A stretch of 64,000 nucleotides of DNA, taken from Ga0077555 sp963741565 (GTDB taxonomy: Bacteria; Pseudomonadota; Alphaproteobacteria; Rhizobiales; Hyphomicrobiaceae). Made by a program: the position numbers and the translations under genes. The notes under the pieces are model-generated. The model saw only the letters and a list, made by a program, of their open reading frames with translations. It did not search any database and was not told the origin of the DNA. The stretch lies in assembly GCA_963741565.1 (NCBI GenBank), contig CAVUIK010000011.1:22564-86563 (forward strand), read 5' to 3'. Below, one piece after another: positions 53,130 through 61,389 of this stretch (the first letter of the stretch is position 1; each line of letters opens with the position of its first letter).

Positions 53130-54877
53130 CTATTCAGGCATGCCTGCAATCAGCAGTTGTTCAATACGATGGGCGCGAACAGCGCCTTGCATTGGTGTTC
53201 GCGCCGCCCATGCCGACACCTTGAATGCGGGCACGATCTGTTGGTGGCGCAGCACATATTGTTGCGCCACCTCGCCCTTCCCGATTGCGGCAAGGCTTGC
53301 CACCAGCGTACGAAGATTGGACGTCAGTCGCGTATTGCCTCTGTCCGCCCGGCGCGCCGTCTGGATGGCTTCGTCATAATTGCCGTTGACATAATGCGCC
53401 TGCGCCAGAATGTGTTCCGCGAAGAAAATGTGGGTATCGAGCGGTGAAAGACGGACAGCGGTGCTCGCATGCTCGACGGCCGTCGGTCCATCACCGATGA
53501 AGCAGAGTGTTGCGGCGCTGAAGATCCACGGCGTCGGCAAACTCGGACCGCAGGAAATGGCGCGATCGAAGTATCTGAACGCCTCATCGAAGTCCTTTTT
53601 CAAGTACGACTGGACATAACCAAAGACCGCCAAGGCCATCGCGTCATTTTCATCGCTGGCGATCGCCAATTCTGAGAGCCTGGCAGCTTCGCTAATGTCG
53701 GCGGCGAGGTCTGTCGACCATTCTTGACCAACGCGAAAGATATGCCAGTACGCGGCGTAAGAAAACGATGGCGAATAGGTCGGGTCGAGTGTCATCGCCT
53801 GCTGCAAGAGCCCGCGCGCGCGTGAAAAGCTCGCGTAGTCTAGGCGATAGAGGAGATCCAACGCCTGCAGCACCAGATCGTAGGCCGTCATGTTCTGTGG
53901 ATGCTTCCTGAGCGCCCGCTTCAGCTCGCGCTCACGCACCCGGGGTGCGATCATCTTGATCACTTCAATGGCAATGCGGTCCTGAAGGTGGAACAAATCG
54001 CCAAGATCTCCGTCATAGTGATCGGCACGGATCACCTCGCCAGACTCGGCGTCGCTGAGTTCCGTTGAGATGCGCAACTGCCCGCCCGCTCGCTGCACAC
54101 TGCCATAAAGGACATAGCGGACGCCTAGCGCCTGCCCTATGGCGCGCACATCGATCGGCCCGCCGCCAAACCCGAGCGTCGAACCGCGCGAGATGACGAA
54201 CAGCTCTTTCAAAGAGGCAAGCGCCTGGATGATGTTGTCGACGATGCCATCCGCAAAATAGCTCTCATCGGCAAGCACCAGCTTGCGGAACGGCAAAACG
54301 GCGATTGAGGGACGGCCCTCGAAGCCGGGCTCGAGTTCACCTGCCGAGTCGACCGGCGCGTCAGCAAATCGCAAGCTTAGCACCCGAACTGGATGCACAC
54401 GGTTGCGCATTTGCATTTGGCCGAGATCGGTCACTTGCATGCCGAGCGTACCGCCGGCCTGTTCGGCAACAAGACCTGAAATGACAATGCCGCCCGGCTC
54501 GGCATGGGTTTGCAGGCGGGCCGCGACATTGACGCCATCACCGTAGACGTCGTGGTCCTCGACGATCACGTCCGCCACATTGAGGCCCATGCGGAAGGCG
54601 ATGCGCCGGCCAGCCGGCACGTTGGCTTCGGCCGCCATGACAGCGCGCTGCATCTCCCGCGCGGCCTGCATGCCGGCGGCCGCGCCGCCGAACATCGCCA
54701 GGAAGCCGTCGCCGGTATTCTTGATAATCCGTCCCAGATGCAGCGCAACAATCGGTTCCATGACTGAAAAGCGCAAGCGCATGAGCCGCGCATGCGTGCC
54801 CTGCTCGTCGGCTTCCATCAGTCTCGTATAACCAACCACATCCGCAGCGAGGATGGCCGCTTGTTGTCGCCGGTCAT
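53130..54877 (-). CDS. Class III adenylate/guanylate cyclase with TolB-like and TPR region; start disrupted
   Basis: Cyclase domain: AAILAADVVGYTRLM (metal Asp), IIKNTGDGFLAMFGG (second Asp), VYGDGVNVAARLQ (Asn/Arg transition-state pair). A TolB-like region follows (SIAVLPFRKLVLADESYFADGIVDNII), then several TPRs (YDLVLQALDLLYR to the end). This is a common soluble alphaproteobacterial cyclase type. The ATG at 54877 has AGGAG upstream and lies downstream of a strong promoter, but its frame (MTGDNKR) stops after 18 codons. One missing base at about 54855-54860 would join it to the cyclase frame and give 582 aa. Otherwise translation must start at a GTG such as 54908 or 55124. Confidence 0.87.
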
Positions 54878-54948
54878 GCTGACTCCTGTTGACGCAATCA
54901 ATTGGCACGTCGAGCCCGCCTGGAACGACACGATCCTCGTATCGCACC

Positions 54949-54976
54949 ACTATAGGCCGCCCCGCATCCCGGTCAA
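54949..54976 (-). promoter_or_regulatory. Sigma-70-type promoter for the cyclase gene
   Basis: On the minus strand TTGACC (54976-54971) is separated by 16 bases from TATAGT (54954-54949), a near-consensus pair. Transcription would start about 65 bases before the ATG at 54877, whose AGGAG box lies in the short leader. This argues against the far-upstream GTG starts. The remainder of the 54878-55281 gap also has to hold the promoter of the divergent kinase-like gene. Confidence 0.7.
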
Positions 54977-55281
54977 ATGATCGGCCTGTGCGCCGCCGCC
55001 GTGCGCACTGGGACTCGCGCTGCTGCAACCCAACGGCTTGCAGCGACAGAATTTTGCCAACCACCGATTGCATGGCGCCCACCTCCCGTGCGGCCTCAGC
55101 GATGCCACGTGCTGCTTGCACCAAGACATGGAGGACTTTGGAGGACGTTCTGATCGTCCGCTGTGCTGCACAACACAGCGGCGCACCTGACCGTCATTTA
55201 GGTTCGAGCAACCGGACCGGGGACGCGGAAGCCGGCTGCACCACTTGATCACTGAGCCCACAACCGAGATCGGAGACGGCA

Positions 55282-56064
55282 GTGACGGTCATCGCCATGT
55301 CGATAGAGCCGGACGCGTTCGGTGAGCGCTATGCCACCGATCTCGCCATTGCCCTCGGGTTGGAGTACGTCGACCACAGACGTCTCGAGACCAACCTTGC
55401 CGAGCAAAGTGATCACGGCGATGGCGAGGTGCACCGTTTTGTCGACAACCGCGGCCGCCTCTTGAACCCTTGGCGCATTACCAACTCGCAGCTTGCAACT
55501 CGCATGAAGGAGGAGACCCTCCATACCGCCGCCCGCGGCAACGTCTTGATCGTCGGATCGAGTGCTCCTGCCATTCTTCGCCCCCTTCGCCAGGTCGCCT
55601 GCATTTGTATTCGCAGCACGATGGAGTTCCGCGAGTGGGATGTCATGCGGCGGCTGGCCTACAACGACATTCGCATGGCCAAATGGGAAATCGCGAGTGC
55701 GGATGCGCTCCTGGCGCGGTTCATGCGGCGCCTGTTCGATACCCAATGGCTGGAGCCCGATCACTATGATCTGATCGTCAATACGCAGCGCATTTCGCGC
55801 CCCGATTTCGTTGCGCTGGCGCTGCAGTTGACACGAAGCCCGCAATACCGGCCGACGACTGAAATGCATGCAGTGTTTGCCGCCGAGCTTCGGTCCTTGC
55901 ACACGCTGGAAATGGCGACCGATCTACACGCCGCCACCGGCGACGGAGCCATGGGGCACGGCACGCACCAGCAAGCCGTCGGCACCGTAACGCAAAGCGG
56001 CAATCGTCCAATTCTACAATCGCGCGAAGACCTGCGGCCGCGCGCTCAGCATCCGCGCGAATGA
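55282..56064 (+). CDS. Cytidylate-kinase-like family protein
   Basis: 260 aa. The GTG at 55282 has GGAGACGGCA upstream and starts MTVIAMSIEPDAFGERYATDLAIALGLEYVD, the cytidylate-kinase-like-2 entry. The P-loop position IAMSIEPDAFGERYA lacks the canonical GxGKS/T, as expected of this degenerate family. ARGNVLIVGSSAPAIL, CICIRSTMEFREWDVMRRL and YDLIVNTQRIS are the family core. The C-terminal ~70 residues are unstructured. Members often sit beside regulators, but their reaction is undemonstrated. Divergent from the cyclase gene. Confidence 0.82.
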   Translation: MTVIAMSIEPDAFGERYATDLAIALGLEYVDHRRLETNLAEQSDHGDGEVHRFVDNRGRLLNPWRITNSQLATRMKEETLHTAARGNVLIVGSSAPAILRPLRQVACICIRSTMEFREWDVMRRLAYNDIRMAKWEIASADALLARFMRRLFDTQWLEPDHYDLIVNTQRISRPDFVALALQLTRSPQYRPTTEMHAVFAAELRSLHTLEMATDLHAATGDGAMGHGTHQQAVGTVTQSGNRPILQSREDLRPRAQHPRE

Positions 56065-56141
56065 TTGCTTGAGGAACACCCGTCAGCTCAGCAGGCAGCT
56101 GCGTTCTTCCTGCAAGCGATCGAGCATTCCAACAAGTCGCG

Positions 56142-56864
56142 TCATTTCTCACTATGGGAGGCGCAATCGGAAGCCTCACGCAGACCACGCTCATCCCGCA
56201 GGATGATCGCGGCGCCATCGATCTCGATCAGGCCTGAATATTTGAGTTGCGTCAGCTCCCGGCTGACATTGCCGCGCGACAGTCCGAGGTAGTTGCCGAG
56301 TTCCGTCTGCGAAACCGTCAGATCGATCCGGATTCGATCCCCGCTCTGGATGCCGTGCTGCTGAGCCAGCCGGAGCAAGCCCCTTGCAACGCGGGTTCGC
56401 ATCGCCTGGGCGTTGTCCTCGATGATCGACGTGGCGGTCCGCAGCTTTTCGCAGAGGACCTTGACGACCTCGAACATGGCTTCGGGATGGGCGCTCAGCG
56501 CCGGCAGCAAATCCCGTCGATAAAGTAGGAAGAGATCGCTGTCCTCCAACGCAATGACATTGGCGGTGCGATCCAGACCATCGAGCACGGCAATCTCGCC
56601 GACAAGATCGCCGACACCGAGGAAATTGAGCACGATCTCCCGTCCATCGACCGTCGCATTCGCGATTTTCAGCCGGCCTGAAAGCACGACCATCAGGCTG
56701 TCTCCGGACTCCCCGCGCCAGCAGATCACGTCTCCTTTGGCGTACCGTTTGCTGTGCCCCTTGCGGACGAGTGTCTCCAGTGTGCCAACCGGAAGACACC
56801 CAAAGAACGTGCTGTTCTTCAGGAACGGAAGAATGCCCGCGACAGTCGGAGAACTTTTATACAT
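56142..56864 (-). CDS. Crp/Fnr family transcriptional regulator
   Basis: 240 aa from the ATG at 56864; a GTG at 56957 would add 31 residues. The cNMP-binding domain spans about 15-130: GDVICWRGESGDSLMVVLSGRLKI and FLGVGDLVGEIAVLDGLDRTANVIALED, with GEIAVLDGLDRTA resembling the cAMP phosphate cassette (GE...R-T/S-A). No N-terminal Fnr cysteine cluster. The HTH is VSQTELGNYLGLSRGNVSRELTQLK. It converges with the cytidylate-kinase-like gene, 77 bases away. Confidence 0.92.
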   Translation of the reverse strand: MYKSSPTVAGILPFLKNSTFFGCLPVGTLETLVRKGHSKRYAKGDVICWRGESGDSLMVVLSGRLKIANATVDGREIVLNFLGVGDLVGEIAVLDGLDRTANVIALEDSDLFLLYRRDLLPALSAHPEAMFEVVKVLCEKLRTATSIIEDNAQAMRTRVARGLLRLAQQHGIQSGDRIRIDLTVSQTELGNYLGLSRGNVSRELTQLKYSGLIEIDGAAIILRDERGLREASDCASHSEK

Positions 56865-57011
56865 GGCATCCAAATCAATGTTATGCGACCCGAGCGCAAA
56901 TGGGGCTTTTTCCAGCCGCAGCAGTTCAAATACCGATATCGCGAGGTGACGGCGCACGAGCCATACCCCGCATTACACGTACCAATCGCACCAACGCATT
57001 GGAGGCTTTAT

Positions 57012-57151
57012 ATGCCAAAAGATGCCTCGGCGACACTGCGAACCTGCCCGGCTCGGATTGCAGCCACGAAGAGGCGGACGCCATCTGGCGGATCGGCCAG
57101 GACCTGGACTGCGATCCCGATATTCTCGCCGGATTTGCCCTATTGGAATGA
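57012..57151 (+). CDS. Possible 46-aa protein, start and body in different frames
   Basis: GGAGG lies seven bases upstream of an ATG at 57012. The ATG frame (MPKDASATLR) is Arg-rich and not protein-like. The adjacent frame from 57014 gives KRCLGDTANLPGSDC then SHEEADAIWRIGQDLDCDP and a natural stop at 57151, with good third-position GC. Adding one A to the AAAA at 57015-57018 would fuse them into a 46-aa acidic protein with three cysteines. No family recognised; low confidence. Confidence 0.35.
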
Positions 57152-57374
57152 CCGCGACGGCAAACGCCATCACCGGAGGCCACCACTGGCGACCTCCGGC
57201 TTGGGCACGAATATCGAGTGCCGACAACTTTATAGAAGGGCCGGACTTGCTCGCGGGACCCCGCGAAACCCACGGGCAAGGCCGAAAACACGTGTCCGCA
57301 GTATGACTTGCTTCTAAAACTACCGCCTGCCGTTCAACGCAGCGCGAGCCGGCAGGCGCAACACCGGATGGTTG

Positions 57375-57593
57375 TTATGGTGCGTTGTCGCGCAGGGTCT
57401 CGAACACCGGCTGCAGCTCGCCTACCTGGATGCCGTTGAAGCTGCAGTTGCGGGCCATATCGCCGGCCCATTCGCAGACCGACCGGGGGGCGCTTTCGCT
57501 GAGCGTGGTCCAGATCGACTTCTGGTCCTTGGCCTGAACCGGGCCAGCAATCATGCTCAAACCGAGCAGCGTGGAAACGATAAGGGCTTTCAT
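57375..57593 (-). CDS. Small exported hypothetical protein
   Basis: 72 aa. Signal peptide MKALIVSTLLGLSMIAGPVQA is followed by a 51-residue mature peptide with two cysteines (SVCEWAGDMARNCSFN). It contains two related stretches, KSIWTTLSESAPRSV and QPVFETLRDNAP, a repeat style I associate with small secreted alphaproteobacterial peptides. The ATG at 57593 is taken over a longer non-signal extension to 57680. Confidence 0.75.
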   Translation of the reverse strand: MKALIVSTLLGLSMIAGPVQAKDQKSIWTTLSESAPRSVCEWAGDMARNCSFNGIQVGELQPVFETLRDNAP

Positions 57594-58044
57594 GGTGCGT
57601 CTCCGTTGGTTGATGTCGTTGGGTTGGTCTGATCTGCGGCCCGGCGCCTGTGGCTGTGTCCGTCCGCCGATGCGAAACAATCGCTGAAACAGCCCACTCC
57701 CGCTGTTCCCAAGGGCACAGGGCGAGCCATATTTTTTTGCGCGGCTTGCAGGGCGATTTCAGTGCTTGAAACCACCTGCAATCCTGTCTCGCCCCCGCCC
57801 GCAAGGGCTTTGACAGCGCAGTTCGGGGCCACGATTTCATCGGACTGCGGCCGGCCAACGGGGTCTGGTTGCGCGCGAGCTGCGGATCACGCGACTCGCT
57901 GACCGCCGAAAGTTGCAGCAACGTCCCCAAGCGGCCCATCGGCCGAGCGTTGCCTGATGGCCGCGAAACCGTTGGCATCTCGGCGACGATGGGCGACTAT
58001 CGCCGCGCGCGCTGGTGCGCGGACGCCTTGCCGGGAGAACTCCA
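57594..58044. other. Intergenic region with possible gene remnants
   Basis: 451 bases with no confident gene. A plus-strand frame (about 57768-58047) without a clear start reads GHDFIGLRPANGVWLRASCG to DYRRARWCADALPGELQ and overlaps the next ATG as ATGA. A minus-strand frame from a GTG at 57832 reads APNCAVKALAGGGETGLQVV. Either could be a decayed gene; neither is supported by a ribosome-binding site. Confidence 0.35.
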
Positions 58045-58752
58045 ATGACGCGACATTTCGGGATCCTTGTGCCTTGCACCAACACCACCTGCGAGATGGA
58101 GTTCTGCCGCTTGCCGCAGGATCTGCAGGTGCACACGGCCCGACTGGGAAAGCGGGACAACTCGCCGTTCTCGCCAGGGATCGACGCCGACGTGGCCTAT
58201 CAATCGAAGATGCTCGGCGCGGCCAAGGTCGAGGTCATCGCGATGGCACAAACCTCGGCCAGCCTGTTTTCCGATGACTACGACGACGTGACGGTGCGGC
58301 GCATGACTGAGGCGTCGGGCGTCCCCTCCCTGACCTCCGCGCAAGCCATTGGCCGCGCACTGCATGCGCTTGGCACACGGCGGGTCGCGTTCGCAACGCC
58401 CTATTCGGAGGACGCCATCGCGCGGGCCAAGCACTACTATGAAACGAAGTACGAGATCACGGTGGTCGCCGCGCAAAGCCTCGGTGCGACCGATGCCTAT
58501 GCGATCGGCAAGATGGACGCCAGCATGGCGCAGGCCGCGTTCGCCCGTATCGATCAGCCGGAGATCGAGGCGCTGGTGGTGCCAGGCGGCAACTTCCCGA
58601 CCATGGACCGGATCGCAGCCTGGGAGCACCAGTTCGGCAAGCCCGTGATCACCACCAATCAGGCGACACTCTGGGCGATCCTGCAGGCGATGAAGATCCG
58701 CACGCCGCTGCCGGGCAAAGGGCGGCTGTTGGAGCAGTTGCCCATCGGTTGA
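58045..58752 (+). CDS. Maleate isomerase/arylmalonate decarboxylase-fold protein lacking catalytic cysteines
   Basis: 235 aa Asp/Glu racemase superfamily protein. FGILVPCTNTTCEMEF at the N-terminus, RRVAFATPYSEDAIARAKHYYE, then GKPVITTNQATLWAILQAMKI near the end match maleate cis-trans isomerases and arylmalonate decarboxylases. At the two catalytic positions this protein reads MAQTSAS (family ACTSG) and VPGGNFPTMD (family SCTNLRT), so both cysteines are replaced, by Gln and Gly. GGGAG-like GGGAGAAC precedes the ATG. It may be a non-isomerising homologue or a binding protein. Confidence 0.85.
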   Translation: MTRHFGILVPCTNTTCEMEFCRLPQDLQVHTARLGKRDNSPFSPGIDADVAYQSKMLGAAKVEVIAMAQTSASLFSDDYDDVTVRRMTEASGVPSLTSAQAIGRALHALGTRRVAFATPYSEDAIARAKHYYETKYEITVVAAQSLGATDAYAIGKMDASMAQAAFARIDQPEIEALVVPGGNFPTMDRIAAWEHQFGKPVITTNQATLWAILQAMKIRTPLPGKGRLLEQLPIG

Positions 58753-58771
58753 GGCGCCCCGTTCTCCGAAA

Positions 58772-59974
58772 TCACCGGCGCTTGACCGGCAGCGCACAGA
58801 TCGCGCCAATCAGCAAAGCAGCACTGCCGACTTGGAACAGCACCTCGTGCCTCCCCGTGCGGCCATAAAGCCAGGGGACCAGCAGCCCGCCAATCACGCC
58901 ACCGGTTGCGTTGGCGAGGATCATAGCGCGCATCACGCGACCCATCGCAGCGGGCTCGGCGAGATCGCGCGCGCGGGCCGCCATCAGGCTGGAGAGGCCG
59001 GGTTGCGCGCCAAACAGCATCGACGAGGCGAGCAGCACGCCGGCGATTGGCCAGTCCGCTGGGGCGCCGACGCCGATCGCCAGGGCGACAAACGCAACGA
59101 CGAGTGCCCAGGCAGTGCCGATTTGCCGCGCCAGGATCGCAGTTAAGAAGGGACCGAGCACCGCAAAGGCGCCGACGAGGCTCCAGTGCAAGCCGCCCGC
59201 CGCGATCCCCTCGGCCCGCCCACGCACGATGAAATCCACCCAGTAGAGCGTGTGTGGCACAATCCCGATCGAGAACAAGGCATGCGCCAACAGCAGGCCA
59301 CGCATCGGCCATCCCGCCAGCGCGTCGGCGACGCTCGCCGCGGCATGGGCCCCCAGCGGTTCGGGCGCGTCACGCCAGCCCCAGAGCGCCAGTCCCGTGC
59401 CGCAAAGCCCCGCCGCGGCCAATCCAACCCAAGTCAGGGCAAGGCTCTGCGCCAGCAGCACCGGCACCAGTGCCGCCGACGCCAGGATCCCCAGACCGAC
59501 GCCGGCGAACACATAGCCCGCGGCCTCGGCTCGTCGGCCGGCTGGCGCCGTCTCCGCGATCAACGCCAGCGCCAACACCATGATCAGCGCGGTGCTGACA
59601 CCGAGCAGACCGCGCACCAGCACCAAACCGGCAAATCCCATGGGCAGCGCCGAGCCGGCTAGCAATCCAAGCGCGAACAACACCGCCGCTAGCAGCACGC
59701 GACCACGGCGCACGCGGTGGACCAGCGGCAACGAGATCACCGCCCCGATGAAGAAGCCGGCCAGATTCGCCATCCCGACGCGCCCCGCCTCGACCGCGGT
59801 AAGGACGCCCGCCTCGATCAGCGCCGGCACCATTGCCGAATACGAGAACCGCCCGAGCCCCATACCGACGAACATGCCGCCGGCGCCCCCAAGCGCGAAC
59901 CGCCGCCAGCCGGCCGCTCCGCCGCGCGCCACGGCCGCCGGATCGCTTGCCACAGCCCCGTCGGCATCCGTCAC
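58772..59974 (-). CDS. MFS transporter, YbfB/YjiJ family
   Basis: 400 aa with 12 predicted transmembrane helices. GGMFVGMGLGRFSYSAMVPALIEAG near residue 32 is the YbfB/YjiJ signature. HRVRRGRVLLAA is the basic loop between helices 2 and 3, and GLHWSLVGAFAVLGP opens the second half. Substrate unknown. The start overlaps the stop of the upstream gene by four bases. It converges with the maleate-isomerase-fold gene. Confidence 0.88.
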   Translation of the reverse strand: MTDADGAVASDPAAVARGGAAGWRRFALGGAGGMFVGMGLGRFSYSAMVPALIEAGVLTAVEAGRVGMANLAGFFIGAVISLPLVHRVRRGRVLLAAVLFALGLLAGSALPMGFAGLVLVRGLLGVSTALIMVLALALIAETAPAGRRAEAAGYVFAGVGLGILASAALVPVLLAQSLALTWVGLAAAGLCGTGLALWGWRDAPEPLGAHAAASVADALAGWPMRGLLLAHALFSIGIVPHTLYWVDFIVRGRAEGIAAGGLHWSLVGAFAVLGPFLTAILARQIGTAWALVVAFVALAIGVGAPADWPIAGVLLASSMLFGAQPGLSSLMAARARDLAEPAAMGRVMRAMILANATGGVIGGLLVPWLYGRTGRHEVLFQVGSAALLIGAICALPVKRR

Positions 59975-60420
59975 TTCTCAAGCTCTCGCTTAAGCTTGGC
60001 GAACATGTGATCCCACTTCAATTTTTGCACCTCGACGAGCGTCGCCATGTGGCCGCGCACCTCGGCCAGCCGTCCGCAATCCGCAACATTGGCGCGAGCG
60101 CCCTCGGCCCCCATGCTCTCGATCTTTTGCAGGGTGACGGTGGTCCGCTCGTCGAACCCGGCGATCTCCTCGTCCTGCACGAAGGGCGACGCGGCCTCCA
60201 GGAACTGGGCATGGCTCCAACCACGCTTCTCCTTCAACTGCCGGAGCTGCGCCTGGAAGTCTGGCCGCTTCACCCCATTGAGTTCGCGCAGCACCTCGGC
60301 GGCCTGCCCCACCACCGCTTCGAAATCGGACCGCTGGCACTCGCTCGCACGTGACCCAGCCGGCGCAAGCGCCAGCAATAGTCCGATCGCTCCCGCGCAA
60401 CTTGGTGCCTTGGCGCGCAT
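59971..60420 (-). CDS. Small exported helical hypothetical protein
   Basis: 149 aa. A signal peptide (GAIGLLLALAPAGSRASE) precedes a mostly helical charged domain with two cysteines (ASECQRSD and VADCGRLAEVR), probably disulfide-bonded. VKRPDFQAQLRQLKEKRGW and KWDHMFAKLKRELEK are amphipathic. Function unknown; translationally coupled to the MFS gene by a four-base overlap (ATGA). Confidence 0.75.
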   Translation of the reverse strand: MRAKAPSCAGAIGLLLALAPAGSRASECQRSDFEAVVGQAAEVLRELNGVKRPDFQAQLRQLKEKRGWSHAQFLEAASPFVQDEEIAGFDERTTVTLQKIESMGAEGARANVADCGRLAEVRGHMATLVEVQKLKWDHMFAKLKRELEK

Positions 60421-60623
60421 CGTCCCCTTCGCCCTACGGTTGACACTACATCGCCGGGATCAGCGACGGGGGCAAGGTCTTGCGCACTCGGCACTTATCC
60501 CGCTGTGGACAAGGACCGGCAGCCAGGATTTTGGCTCCAGAAAATAAGTAATCCCCACCCGTCCAGACCATGAGAAAATCAGGGCGTTGAAACTGTCGCA
60601 ACCCGCCACGGACCCTCCATTAC

Positions 60624-61148
60624 ATGCCCCTGTCACCACCCCTCGCCAAGCCCTCGACACCCCTCACTGCGAAGGTCCATATCCGCCGCTATTGCCGGCT
60701 TAGTGATCTGCCGCGCCTCATCCCACTCTGGCCGCGCGAGATCGAGGACTGGACCCTCAAGGGTCGCGAAACCCTCGTGCGAAAGCTACGTCGCGCCTTG
60801 CGCGAGGAGCGCCGGCGCGGTGCTGCCGGACATTGGACTTATGATCTCGCCCGTCATTGGGGGCTTTATCGGGCCTACCTGCACGAGCGCGACGAACTTC
60901 GCGCCGCGGCCACATCGTGCCATTTTGCTCGCGAGAGGAAATCAGTCGCGGTCGCGCCATTGGGCCTGCGGGCCCCGCTCAGCTCTCTTCCTTGCGCGTC
61001 CCGAGCCCATGCTTCTTGGCCAGCTGCGAGCGGGCCGCCGCATAGTTCGGCGCCACCATCGGATAGTCGTGCGGCAAGCCCCACTTGGCGCGATATTCGT
61101 CCGGCGATAGCTTGTAGTGAGTCCGCAGATGCCGCTTCAGAGACTTGA
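60624..61148 (+). CDS. Hypothetical protein with conserved N-terminal half; 3' end overlaps mucR antisense
   Basis: 174 aa as read. Residues ~20-95 (RLSDLPRLIPLWPREIEDWT, RETLVRKLRRALREERRRG, AGHWTYDLARHWGLYRAYL) form a compact basic helical domain like a small family I recall from Rhizobiales. After DELRAAAT the sequence turns Ser/Ala/Pro-rich and runs 170 bases into mucR on the opposite strand. The natural end is probably near 60910, with the stop lost by mutation or frame error. Confidence 0.6.
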   Translation: MPLSPPLAKPSTPLTAKVHIRRYCRLSDLPRLIPLWPREIEDWTLKGRETLVRKLRRALREERRRGAAGHWTYDLARHWGLYRAYLHERDELRAAATSCHFARERKSVAVAPLGLRAPLSSLPCASRAHASWPAASGPPHSSAPPSDSRAASPTWRDIRPAIACSESADAASET

Positions 61149-61389
61149 ATTTCTTCCCATCCTCGAGGCAGACGATGTAGTCGGGCATCACCGACTTTTT
61201 CCACGGCACCGCCGGCTTCAGGTCTTCGCGATCCGGCGGTTCGGTCCCACTCGACGCGCGTGTGAGGGCCAGATGCACATCCCCGATCAGGCTGGGCAGC
61301 TCTCCGCTCGTCACCGAGTTCTTGCTCACATAGGCGGAGACGATCTCGGCCGTCAGCTCGACCAGATCCGCTTTATCGTTGTCATCCAT
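60979..61389 (-). CDS. mucR: MucR/Ros family transcriptional regulator
   Basis: 136 aa. N-terminal helical oligomerisation region (LTAEIVSAYVSKNSVTSGELPSLIGDVHLAL), then the prokaryotic zinc-finger-like domain: VCLEDGKKFKSLKRHLRTHY, with Cys-X2-Asp-X9-His-X5 spacing where Ros has a second cysteine. LSPDEYRAKWGLPHDYPMVAPNYAAARSQLAKKHGLG is the conserved tail. MucR proteins bind AT-rich DNA and repress many surface, motility and virulence or symbiosis genes, including their own. The ATG at 61389 was chosen over 61401. Confidence 0.95.
   Translation of the reverse strand: MDDNDKADLVELTAEIVSAYVSKNSVTSGELPSLIGDVHLALTRASSGTEPPDREDLKPAVPWKKSVMPDYIVCLEDGKKFKSLKRHLRTHYKLSPDEYRAKWGLPHDYPMVAPNYAAARSQLAKKHGLGTRKEES

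Noticed and set aside
57590..57832. 80-aa minus-strand frame starting APNCAVKALAGGG
   Set aside because: No ribosome-binding site, a tail of His/Arg/Thr-rich sequence, and overlap with the upstream region of a better-supported small exported protein.
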